Assembly (NCBI GenBank): GCA_014529385.2
Contig: CM043950.1
Span: forward strand, 65,490,935 to 65,554,934
Source of the DNA: Adiantum capillus-veneris
Taxonomy: Eukaryota; Streptophyta; Polypodiopsida; Polypodiales; Pteridaceae
DNA length: 64,000 bases
Direction: 5' to 3'
This document shows positions 45,739 to 57,240 of the stretch, one piece after another (positions within the stretch are counted from its first letter, which is position 1; the number at the start of each line of letters is the position of its first letter). The position numbers and the translations under genes are program-made. Below the pieces are notes generated by a model. That model saw nothing but the letters and a program-made list of their open reading frames with translations, did no database searches and was not told the DNA's origin.

Positions 45739-48700
45739 GCACTAGCTCATATAGGGTGCAAATCTAGCCTTATGAAATTCTTGTGGCTACCAATGGCAAG
45801 AGGCTCAAACTTAAGTTTGAGTCTCACCTAGTTATGCTAATGTAGGACTACCATGCATGGCTAGACTCATGACATCCTTGAGGATACTATCAAGGGCATA
45901 GAGCAACACCTTTATGCTCAAACTTAAGTTGGAGCCTTGCGTGCATATGCTAGTGTGGCACTAACTTGCAAGGCTAGCCTCACATGTGACATCCTTGTGG
46001 CTAACAATCAAAGGAGGCTCAAATTTAATTCTGAGGCTTGCCTACATATGCTATTGCAACACTACCATGAAAGGCCAACCTGATAACATCCTTGTGGCTA
46101 CCAAGGGAAAATAATAACACCTTTAGCGTCAAACTTAAGTTGGAGCCTCATTGGTATATGATAATGTAACACTAGAACGCAACACTAGCCTCATGACATC
46201 TCTGTGGCTACCAAGGGCATAGAATAACACCTTTAAGCTCAAACTTAAGTTTTAGCCTCAACTGTGTATGCTAGTGTAGCACAAGCATGCAAGGCTAGCC
46301 TCATGATATCCTTATGGCTACCAAGGCCAAGAGGTTCGTACCTCGCCTGCATATGCTAGTAGAACGCTGTCATGCAAGGCTAGATTTATGGAATCCTTTT
46401 CACTACTAAGGGCATAGAAAAACACCTCTAGGTTTGAAATTAAGTTCGATTCTCAAGTGCATATGCTAGTGTAGGGTTGCTTGAATATGCTATTGTAGCA
46501 ATAGGGTGAAAGACTAGTCTCTTGACATCCATGAGGATACCAAGGACATAGAATAACACCTTTAGGCTCAAACCTAAGTTGGAGCCTCAATTGCACATGC
46601 TAGTGTAGCAATAGCTCATATAGGGTGCAAAGCTAGCCTTATGACATCCTTGTGGCTACCAATGACAAGAGGCTCCAACTTAAGTTTGAGCCTCACCAAC
46701 CTATGCTAACCAAGGGTACATAATAATACCTTTAGGATCAAACTTGAGTTTAAGACTCGTCTACATATGCAATGCGAGGCACTAATGAGCAAGGCCAGCC
46801 TCATGACATCCTTGTGGTCAATAATGGCAAGAGGCTCAAACTTAAGTTCGAAGCTTGCCTACGTATGCTAGTGTAGCACTACCATGAAAGGACAACCTTA
46901 TGAAATCCTTGTGGCTACCAAGGGAAAGAATCTAAAACCTTTAGGCTCAAACTTAAGTTTGAGCCTCATCAGTATATGGTAATGTAACACTAGGATGCGA
47001 GATTAGCCTCATGACATCCTTGTGGCTACGAAGGGCATATTATAATAGCAACTTAAGTTTAAGCCTTAATTGCGTATGCTAGTGTAGGATAATGGTGCAA
47101 GGCTAGCCTCATGATATCCTTATGGCTACCAAGGCCAAGAGGCTCAAACCTCGCCTACGTATTGTAGTATATCACCACCGTGGAAGGCTAGCTTTATAAC
47201 ATCCTTGTGGCTACTAAGGGCATAGAAAAACACTTTTAGGCTTGAAATTAAGTTTGACCCTCATGTGCATATGATAATGTAGCCTCGTTTGAGTTTGCTA
47301 CTATAGCACTAGGGTGCAAAACTAGTCTCGTGTGATCCATGAGGATGCCAAGGACATAGAATAGCACCTTTAGGCTCAAAATCAAGTTCAAGACTTAACT
47401 GCATATTCTAGTGTATCAATAGCTCATATTGGGTGCAACGCTAGTCTTATGAAATTCTTGTGGCTACCAATGCAAGAGCCTCACCTACCTATGCTAATGT
47501 TGGACTATCATGCATGGCAAGCCTCATGAAATCCTTGAGGCTACTACCAAGGGCATGCTGAAACACCTTCTCAAACTTAAGTTTGAACCTTGCCTGCATA
47601 TGCTACTGTAGCATCAAGGTGCAAGTGTAGCCTCACATGTGACATCCTTGTGGGTCACAATGGCAAGCGGCTTGAACTTAAGTTCGATGCTTATGCTAGT
47701 GTAACACTACCATGAAAGGCCAACCTCATGACATCCTTGTAGCTACCAAGGGTACCAAATAGCACCTTTAGGCTTAAACTTAAGCTTGAGACTCATCAGT
47801 ATATGGTAATGTAACACTAGTATGCAAGGCTAGACTCTTGAAATCCTTGTGGCTACCAAGTGGCACATAGAAGTACAACTTTAACCTTGAACTTAGGTTT
47901 GAGCTTCAATTGTGTATGCTAGTGTATCACAAGGGTGCAAGGATAGCCTCATGATATCGGTATGGCTACCAAGACCAAGAGGCTCAAACCTTTCCTATGT
48001 ATGCTAGTATAGCACTATTGTGTAAGGCTAGATTTATGACATCCTTGTGGCTGCTAAGGGCATAGAACAACACTCTAAGGCTCGAAATTAAGTTTCAACC
48101 TCAAGTGATATTGTAGCCTCGCTTGAATATTCTACTGTAGCACTAGGGTGCAAAACTAGTCTTATCACATCCTTGAGGATGCCAAGGGCATAGAATAGCA
48201 CCTTCAGGATTGAACTCAAGTTCAAGTGTCAACTGCATATGCTAGTGTAGTACTAGCTCATATAGGGTGCAAAGCTAGCCTTATGAAATTCTTGTGGCTA
48301 CCAATGCAAGAGACTCACCTACCTATGCTAATGTAGGACTACCATGCATGGCTAGCCTCATGACATCCTCAAGGATACTACCTAGGGCATAGAGCAACAC
48401 CTTCTCAAATTTAAGTTTGAGCCTCGCCTGCATATGCTAGTGTAGCATGAAGGTGCAAGGCTAGCCTCACATGTGACACCCTTGTGGCTAACAATGCCAA
48501 GAGGCTCAAACTTAAGTTCAAGGCTTGCCAACATATGCTAGTGTAACACTACCATGAAAGGCCAACCTCATGACATCCTTGTGGCTACCAAGGGTAAATA
48601 ATAACACCTTTAGGCTCAAACTTAAGTTACAACCTCATCAATATATGGTAATGTAACACTAGTATGCAAGGCTAGCCTCATGACATCCTTGTGGCTACCA

Positions 48701-50702
48701 AGGGCATAGAATTACAACTTTATGCTTGAACATAGGTTTGAGCATCAATTGTGTATGCTAGTGTATCACAAGCATGCAAGACTAGCCTCATGATATACTT
48801 ATGGCTACCAAGGCCAAGAGGCTTGAACCTTGCCTATGTATGCAAATATGGCACTCTCTCGCAAGGCTAGCTTTATGGCATCCTTGTCACTACTAAGGGC
48901 ATAGAAGAACACCTCTAGGCTTGAACTCAAGTTCAATCCTCAAGTGCATATGCTAATGTAGGCTCGCTTGAATATGCTACTGTAGCACTAGGGTGAAAGA
49001 ATAGTCTCTTGACATCCATGAGGATACCAAGGACATAGAGTAACACATTTAGGCTCGAACCTAAGTTCAAGCCTCAACTACATAGGCTAGTGTAGTACTA
49101 GACCATATAGGGTACAAAGCTAGACTTATGACATCCTTGTGGCTACCAACGGCAAGAGGCTTGAACTTAAGTTTGAGCCCCGCTTGCTAATGTAGCGCTA
49201 TTATGCATGGCTAGACTCATGAATCCACGAGGCTATCACCAAGGGTACATAATAATACCTTTAGGCTCAAACTCGGGTTTAAGCCTCGTCTTCATATGCA
49301 ATGGGAGGCACTAATGTGCAAGGCTAGCCTCATGAAATCCTTGTGGTTAACAATGGCAAGAGGCTCAAAACCTACCTACATATGTTTGTATAGCACTACC
49401 AGGAAAGGCCAACCTTATGAAATCCTTGTGGCTACCAAGGGGAAAGAACTAACACCTTTAGGCTCAACCTTAAGTTTGAGCCTCATCAGTATATGGTAAT
49501 GTAACACGAGGATGCAAGGTTATCCTCATGACATCCTAGTGGCTACCAAGGGCATATAATAAGAGCTTTCAGCTAGAACATAAGTTGGAGCCTTAGTTGT
49601 GTATGCTAGTGTAGGACAATGATGCAACGCTAGCCTCATGATATCCTTATGGCTACCAAGGCCAAGAGGCTCAAACCTCGCCTACGTATGCTAGTATAGC
49701 GCTATCATGTAAAGCTAGCTTTATGACATCCTTGTGGCTATTCAAGGCATAGAACAATATTTTTAGGCTCAAACTTAAGCTTGAACCTCAAGTGCATATG
49801 ATATTGTAGCCTTGCTTGAATATGATACAGTAGCAATAGGGTGCAAAACTAGTCTCAAGACATCCATGAGGATGCCAAGGGCATAGAATAACACCTTCAG
49901 GCTCGAACTTAAGTTCAAGCCTCAACTGCATATGCTATGTAGCAGTAGCTCATACAGGGTGAAAATCTAGCCTTATGAAATTATTGTGGCTCCCAATGGC
50001 AAGAGGCCCCATCTTAAGTTTGAGCCTCACCTACCTATGCTAATGTAGGACTACCATGCATGGCTAGCCTCATGACATCCTCGAGGCTACTACCAAGGGC
50101 ATAGAGAAACTTCTTCTCAAACTTAAGTTTGAGCCTCGCTTGCATATGCTAGTGTAGCAATAACATGCAAGGCTAGCCTCACGTGTGACATCCTTGTGGC
50201 TAACAATGGCAAGAGGTTTGAACTTAAGTTCGAGGCTTGCCTACATATGCTAGTGTAACACTATCATGAAAGGCCAACTTCATGACATCCTTGTGAAGAA
50301 TAACATGTTTATACTCAAACTTAAGTTTGAGCCTCATCGGTATATGGTAATGTAGCACTAGTAGTATGAAAGGCTAGCCTCATGACATCCTGTGGCTACC
50401 AATGGCACAGAAGTACAAACCTAAGCTTGAACTTAGGTTTGAGCCTCAATTGTCTATGCTAGTGTAGCACAAGGATGCAAGGCTAGCCTCATGATATCTT
50501 TATGGCTACTAAGGCCAAGAGGCTCTAACATTGCCTGCATATGATAGTATAACACTATCATGCGAGGCTAGCTTTACAATATCCTTGTGGCTACTAAAGG
50601 CATAGAACAAGGTGTAAGACTAGCTTCATGCCATCCTTGTGAAAAACAATGGAAAGAGGCTCTAACCTTGCCTACATATGCTAGTATAGCAGTACCATGG
50701 AG

Positions 50703-50920
50703 GGCCAACCTCATGACATTCTTGTGGCTACCAAGGAAAAATAATAATCCTTTAGCCTCAAACTTAAGTTTGAGCCTCATAAAAATATAGTAGTGTAACA
50801 CTAGGATGCAAGGCCAACCTCATGACATTCTTGTGGCTACCAAGGAAAAATAATAATCCTTTAGCCTCAAACTTAAGTTTGAGCCTCATAAAAATATAGT
50901 AGTGTAACACTAGGATGCAA
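50703..50920. repeat. 109-bp exact tandem duplication in the satellite
   Basis: GGCCAACCTCATGACATTCT starts at 50703 and 50812. Both copies share the variant AAGGAAAAATAATAATCC and ATAAAAATATAGTAG. Confidence 0.9.
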
Positions 50921-52985
50921 GGCTAGCCTCATGACATCCTCGTGGCTACCAAGGGCATAGAATACCATCAAACTAAAATTTGAGCCTCAATTGTGTGTGC
51001 TAGTATAGCAGAAGGGTGCAAGACTAGCCTCATGATATCCTTATGGCTACCAAGGGCAAGAGGCTCAAGCCTCACTTGCATATGATAGTATATCCATATC
51101 ATGCACTTCTCTTAGGCTAGATTCATGACATCCTTGTGGCTACTAAGGACATAGAACAAGACCTTTAGGTTTGAATTTAAGTTCGAGCCTCAACTGCATA
51201 TGCTAGTATATGACCAGTATAAAGTATAAGCCTCATGAAATCATTGTGGCTACCAAGGGCATAGATTATATGTAGTAGTAGGGTGAAAGGCTAGCCTCAC
51301 CAAATCCTTAAGGCTACTACTAAGGGAATATAACAACACCTTTAAGCTCAAACTTAAGTTTGAATCTCCTCTACATATAACAGTGTAGCACTAGAGTGCA
51401 AGGCTAGACTCATGACATCCTTGTGACCATCCAAGGCATAGAATAAAACCTTAAGGCTTGAACTTAATTTTTAGCCTCAACTTCATATCCTAGTGTAGAA
51501 CTACCATGCAAGACTAGCCTCAAACTTAAGTTTAAGCCTCCTCTGCATAGGCTAGTGTAGCACTAGAGTGCAAGGCTAGACTTATGATATCCTTGTAGAT
51601 ATCAAGGTCATAGAGTAACACCTTTAATATTGAACCTAATTTTGAGCCTCACCTGCATATTCTATTGTTACAATAGCACTACCATGAAATACTAGCCTCA
51701 TGACATCATTGTGGCTACCAATGGCAAGAGGCTCGAACTTAAGTTTGAGCCTTGTCTACATATTCTAGTGTATCACTACCATGCAAGACGAGCCTTATGA
51801 CATACTTGCGGCTACCAAGGGCATATAACAACACCTTTAGTCTTAAACATACCTTTGAGCCTCCTTGGAATCTCCTAGGGTAGCAATAGGGTGCAAGGCT
51901 AGCCTCTTGACATCCTTGTTGCTACCAAGGGCATACAATAACACTTATAGGCTCCCACTTAAGTTCATATGCATATATTAGTGTAGCACTAGAGTCCAAT
52001 GCTAGAATCATGATATCCTCATGGCTATCAAGGAAAAGCAGCTTGAACTTAACTTTGAACCTTGCCTACATACACTATTATAGCACTATTGTGCAAGGAT
52101 AGCCTCATGAAATCCTTGTGGCTACCAAGGGCATAGAACATCCATTTTAGATTCATACTTAAGTTAGAGCACCTACAACGAGCCTCATGACATCCATGTG
52201 GCTACCAAGGCCAAGCAACACAAACTTAAGTTTGAGACTGATCTATGTATGATAGTGTAGCACTAATGTCCAAGGCTAACCTCATGACATCCTTGTGGAT
52301 ACCAAGGGGAATATATTAAAACAACAAGGTTCAAACTTAAGTTCAAGCCTCAATTGCATATGCTAATGTAGCACTAGGGTGCTAGGGTGCGGGGTTTGCC
52401 GCATGACATCCCTGTGGCTACCAAGGGCAAGTGGATCATTTGCATGTGCTATTGTAGCACTATCATGTAGCAACAGCCTTATGAAATCCTTATGGCTACC
52501 AAGGGCATAAAACAACATCTTTACGCTTGAAATTAAGTTTAAGCCTTTCCTACATATGCTAGTGTAGGACTAGGAAGCAAGCCTAGCCTCATGAAATCCT
52601 TGTGGCTACTGGACTTTAGTTTGAGCCTCAACTACATATGCTAGTGTAGTTGTATCATTTAAGGCTCTCCATATGACATTCTTGTGGCTACCAAGAGCAT
52701 CAAGCATCAACTTTAGGTTGGAATTTAAGTTCAAGCTTCCTCCTCATATGCTACTCTAGCACTACTGGTCATGCAAGGATAGCCTCATGACATCCTTCCA
52801 AATACCAAGGTCATAGAGATTCAATTTAGGATCAAGCTTAAGTTCAAGCCTAGCTTGAATATGGTAGTGTAGCAATAGCTTTCAAGGCTACCCTCATGAC
52901 ATCTTTGTGGCAAGCAAGGACATAGAACAACACCTTTTGGCTCAAACTTAAGTTCGAGCCTCGCCTGCCCATGCTAATGTGCTAT

Positions 52986-54130
52986 TTAACATAAAACCAA
53001 TGTCCCTTGTTTAGGTTCTTAAATTTTATACATATATTTTTTAAGAGGAATGGAGGCTTACAATGTACCAACTACATTCGGTATTCACGGCGCACAAGTC
53101 TTCACATTTGATGCTCTTGGAATATCGACTCAGGCCAAGACTATTGCTCCAAAAATAAAGGTTGATAAGCCATTTGAATTAGCAAAAGAAGAAGGAGTCA
53201 GATGGTTTGTGCATACCTATGATAGATGGTTTGTGCATACCTACGATATGGATGCAAACTACAAAGGTAATATCCATATAAATTTTCTCAAGATGAGATG
53301 AAATATAGAGGGGGATTATTGTGGGTGATATCCATCTAAAGTTTCTCAAGGTGAGAGGAAATATAGAGATATGGGGATTGTTGTGGGTGTCAAAGATGAT
53401 GTGGGTGCAACAAAAATTCCATCCTTTTCATATAATATACTAACTATTGGAGAGACCACAAAGGAAAACAAGTTTTTCTTATCACTGGTGGGTGGTTTTC
53501 ATATAGTAACAAACATGAATGGTAGAAACTAGGAAAAGAAAACTCTATTGTAAAAGTGGGACTTGAAGATCTTTAGCTTTACCAATCAATAAGACTCATT
53601 TGTGGATTGTGTGGATGCCTTGGTGAAGGCAATGAAACATGCAATATGTTCTTGCAGGAGTGGTGTGGTGCAAGTCAAGCGTCTCTTGCAAGACAATCAA
53701 TGGAGTCGGATGATGAAAAACTAGAAGATTCCAACAATCTTGACATCAAAAGCATATTGAATTGATCAATTGTGAAACTTAAGGTCCTTGAGAAACTATT
53801 TTATTTAGATGACCTGGTGTCTTTATTTAGAATCATTTCATAATATGGTACAACATTTTGTGAAAGTTGTTATGTGATACTAATCGAATTGTGGTTTTTC
53901 AAATATTTTTTCTTTGAATCAATTGTCGATTGAGTGTTATCTATGCACATCTATGGTTAACACATTATGGGAGGATCAAAATTGAGATTGAACCTCACTA
54001 ATTAGAGAAAGTCATCACAAAGAATGCGTTATTTAGAGTTCCATCCACAAATTATAGCAAGATTAAGAATGTAGCTATTATTTAAGGGCTAGCAATTTTG
54101 GTTTTGGTGAGACAAGAATAACATCATCAG
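52986..54130. other. non-satellite segment interrupting the array
   Basis: The satellite pattern stops abruptly at ~52985 and one or two decayed monomers reappear after ~54130. Inside, a plus frame 53050-53301 (MEAYNVPTTFGIHGAQVFTF) contains the exact peptide repeat RWFVHTYD twice, from a 24-bp tandem duplication at ~53201. A second ~62-bp duplication (AT.TTTCTCAAG.TGAGA.GAAATATAGAG) lies at ~53282 and ~53340. No family recognised; no terminal repeats found. Confidence 0.4.
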
Positions 54131-54229
54131 CCACCATTGAGGCTAAATCTGAAGCTCAAGCCTAACCAGAAGAGCTAGAAAATCACTAGCTTATGAGCCT
54201 CAACCACGAAAGTCCTTGTCATAGACTCC

Positions 54230-54420
54230 TAGCTGAGCGGTTCAAAGTGAGGCTCAAAGTTCCATATCCTAGTGTAGCAGTTACATATATAATGTGTGAC
54301 TCATAAACTTTTTGTAGCTAACAAGATATTGACATTTATTTTGCAGGCTCAAAATTAAGTTTAGGCTTTGCATCCATATGTTAGTGTAGCACTACCATGT
54401 GGGGCCATACTCATGAGCAT
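54230..54420. repeat. outlying decayed satellite monomers
   Basis: GGCTCAAAATTAAGTTTAGG, then CATCCATATGTTAGTGTAGC and ACTACCATG follow the monomer order, with several substitutions. Confidence 0.65.
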
Positions 54421-54717
54421 TGTAAAAAAAGAATCTTACAAATAACAAGAATATATATAGACTATGAATAAAAAGGGATCATACCTTGAGAAGTTTATAG
54501 ATAAAAGGTTTCATAAATAGGCTTCTTGGCATAGTATTTTATGGGAGCAACACATGAGAAAACACAACACAATGTTTGAAAATGTAGCTATAGCCATTGA
54601 TGGAGTTTTATCTTTCCTATGGATGAATTCTAAATTACTTGGATATCATGTTACTATGTCAATTGGATTTTATTTTGTATCTTGGTGTTTCTAAACACCA
54701 CACTCTTTTGAGTTCCT

Positions 54718-56063
54718 TTAACACTAGAATGGTAACAGGACACTTTTATGTCCTTGGACACTTTTGTGTCCTATTAAGTGACCATTTTGCTTGAATTATT
54801 TGAAGAGTATGAAAATGAATTTCTAGGTGCTATATATCCACAAATTTTCCTTATGAGCTGAAAAAAACTTAGCATTTTTTTTGGAGTATCGATCTCACCA
54901 TTAACCTTACTCTTGCACAACATTTTTGAACCTAGACTGTGTGAAAAAACGGGTCCTGTTTTTGGCTTTTTTCAATTTTTGGCAACTATACCACTCTAAA
55001 CTTCATGTTTGTGAGGTTTAGATGGCTAGAGGTTAGGCCTTCATAGTTCTCAACATGTTTTGATTCTTGTAGAGAGAGCTAGGTGTTAAAATTGAATGTT
55101 ATGACCAATTTACAAGAATTGCATAATCCTGTTTATTGGCCAAAATTAGCACTTTTATGATTTTTTTGGTGGTTTTCTTGATATCCAAATTCAATTTTGA
55201 TTGTGTAAGTATAATGTACAACATAAAGCTAATCTTCCTTGAGTTTTGGGGGACCTAATATGCTATATAGCATAGTATATGATGAAGATTGAGTTTTTTG
55301 ATTGCTGAAGAATACGATACATTTTAGAGTAGCAAGTAAAACTTTCTCAATATTTCTAGTTTTTTAGGCCAATTGTGTGTATTTTGTAGGTAGTAACCAT
55401 ATCTAATCATAGACTACAAACTTGGCTAGATATTGAGTAGTTTCTATGGGTTTCTAGAGGTCATAATGCTAAACCCAGTTTTTTCATGTTTGCTATATTT
55501 AGCACTTTATCATTGCCCCCAAGGTTCCAATTGTAAGAGATCCATTATCCTTTTGACATGATCCATGGCTCCTTTTGAATCCAAAGGCCTAAAGGGAACT
55601 AAGAAAACATGTATATAGTATCTGTATTGAGCGTGACTATAGAAACTTTGATGATAGGTCCGCAGAATGGCAAAAATGCAACTTTTTTATACCTATTTTT
55701 TTTGCCCAAAAAAACATTAGTGAGGTAAAAGCAACCATAAGTTTTGGTCACCAACCCATTGAAGTTAACGGGGAATTTTATCTCATGTCCTACAAAAATC
55801 CCCACTCTTATTTATATGCAATCAACCGTAAGAAACTGTTGTTTTGGGCAAAATGCACTGGTCCATCAACTTTGGAGGCTTGTAGTGACCAAGGGATGAG
55901 AAAAATTACAAGTTTCTCATTTTTTCCATATGTAGTAGTTATTGAACTATAAGCTCATGAAAGGATTTTTCAAAATGAGCGGATCTTCTATGGTTTTGGA
56001 ATTTTTTCCCAAAACCCTGAAAGGACACTTTTATGTCCTGTTAGGTTACCATTCTAGTGTTAA
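54718..56063. mobile_element. piggyBac-like non-autonomous DNA transposon
   Basis: Left end CACTAGAATGGTAAC (54722-54736) and right end GTTACCATTCTAGTG (56045-56059) are perfect 15-bp inverted repeats. Each is flanked by TTAA (54718-54721 and 56060-56063), the target site and duplication of piggyBac. Subterminal palindromic words of the form GGACACTTTT(A/G)TGTCC lie just inside both ends (two at left, one at right). Internal sequence is AT-rich; the one open frame (55805-55599, minus) is unrelated to a transposase as far as I can see, so the element would need help in trans. A TA duplication, as in Tc1/mariner, is formally also compatible. Confidence 0.65.
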
Positions 56064-56103
56064 TTCTAATTTTCATTTTTGAGTATTTGTTTTTTAAATT
56101 GGT

Positions 56104-56204
56104 ATTTTGAAATAGCCAAAGATTTACCCTAATGTCTCAAAATTGAGTATTTTTGAGTATTTTGATACAGCCAAAGATTTAACCTTAATGTCTCAAAATT
56201 GAGC
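56104..56204. repeat. ~56-bp tandem duplication
   Basis: ATTTTGA.A.AGCCAAAGATTTA.CCTAATGTCTCAAAATTGAG occurs twice in a row, right next to the TTAA element. Confidence 0.85.
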
Positions 56205-57240
56205 AATTAATTTAAAGCACTTGTTTTAAATGAAGAATGTTTTATAATACAAATTAATTTTAGTGACATGCATCCCTCATGCGTCTGATGTCATTGCACT
56301 TAATGTATGTACCTATATCTTTAAATTCACACACCCCTATAAATATGTGTCAAGGAATATATTTTAATGGGACACAGAGTGTACTTGAATATAGATGACA
56401 TCTAAAACTACACAGAAGTACTAGGTTTTTTATTAGAAGTATAAAACATGGGACTTGATTATTTCTCAAAATTCCTAAATATGTCTTTTTGGTATTCACA
56501 TTTGCGTTCAATTTTTGACATTGTCGGTGTTTTTTAGCCTTGTCTTTTAGTTGTTTTTTTCTTTGTTTCTTTGAGTTTGCCCAAAAACTTGTCGCGACTT
56601 CAATCATTTGCTCCCACAAGCATGAGATATTACATTTTTGTCATCGACTTTGGCATCGGTTTCTCCAATTTTCTTTGTTCTTTCTTTGTTCGTCTCATTT
56701 GATATCTCTTTTGTCTTTGTGTTTTTTGATTAGGAAACTCGTAGAAAATTGTCTCATCTTGTTTTGTTGCATTTTTGTTTTCAGAGCCACCGGAAAGTTT
56801 GTCTTCCGCATCATTCCCTAACTCATCGCTCCTCGACTCATGGTATTTGTCCTCATCTTTGTGTGGTAGATCCTGTACAAAAACTTCATCCGTTTGCAAT
56901 CAATTGTCTCTTTTGTTTGAGCCGGTTCATAAATATTTTATGTGTTCTAGATAGCGGTTACCACTAAAAAGATCATTATATCATAAGAATCCTTGTCGCA
57001 GAATGGCGTATTGGTTATATTGTTGACACAGACATCAAGAGTCTCCACTACTTTCTTTTATCCAAAAGGTTCAAACAACTCCTCTAAAAATGGTTCTTTC
57101 ATGTAGTAATTATCCTCTACCGAGTGCCATAGGATGCAATTTTCCTTTCTTAGGCTTCTACATTCCGATGCTTTGCACATCCAAATATGCGCATCCTTCA
57201 CTAACCAAGCAGGTGTTCTGTCATCCATAGTGATAGCAAA
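56205..57240 (-). other. probable continuation of the gypsy remnant, no clear domain
   Basis: Minus-strand frames such as PAWLVKDAHIWMCKASE and CILWHSVEDNYYMKEPFLEE (~57230-57060) read on from the protease below, and Lys-rich frames follow at 56899-56350. RT is not visible. Confidence 0.35.

Larger units (their letters stand above)
44380..52985. repeat. satellite array, ~110-bp palindromic monomer, higher-order structure
   Basis: About 75-80 degenerate monomers (estimated from length). Monomer parts in order: a 22-bp perfect palindrome with arms GGCTCAAA and TTTGAGCC around CTTAAG; TGCATATGCTAGTGTAGCAC; GCAAGGCTAGCCTCATGACA; TCCTTGTGGCTACCAAGGGC; then ATAGAATAACACCTTTA. GCATATGC and GGCTAGCC are further short palindromes. 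A variant monomer with AGCTCATATAGGGTGC recurs near 44757, 45741, 46611, 47421, 48252, 49097 and 49945, giving a higher-order period that settles to ~0.81-0.87 kb. Towards 50-53 kb the order is less regular. Coding frames are nearly absent. Left boundary is approximate. Confidence 0.9.

Noticed and set aside
44380-52985. CRISPR-like array
   Set aside because: The units are contiguous degenerate monomers with no unique spacers of constant length, and the window is plant nuclear DNA with no cas genes.
54718-56063. CACTA (En/Spm) assignment because the TIR begins CACTA
   Set aside because: CACTA elements make 3-bp duplications; here the 3-bp flanks are TAA and TTA, which differ, while TTAA is perfect on both sides.
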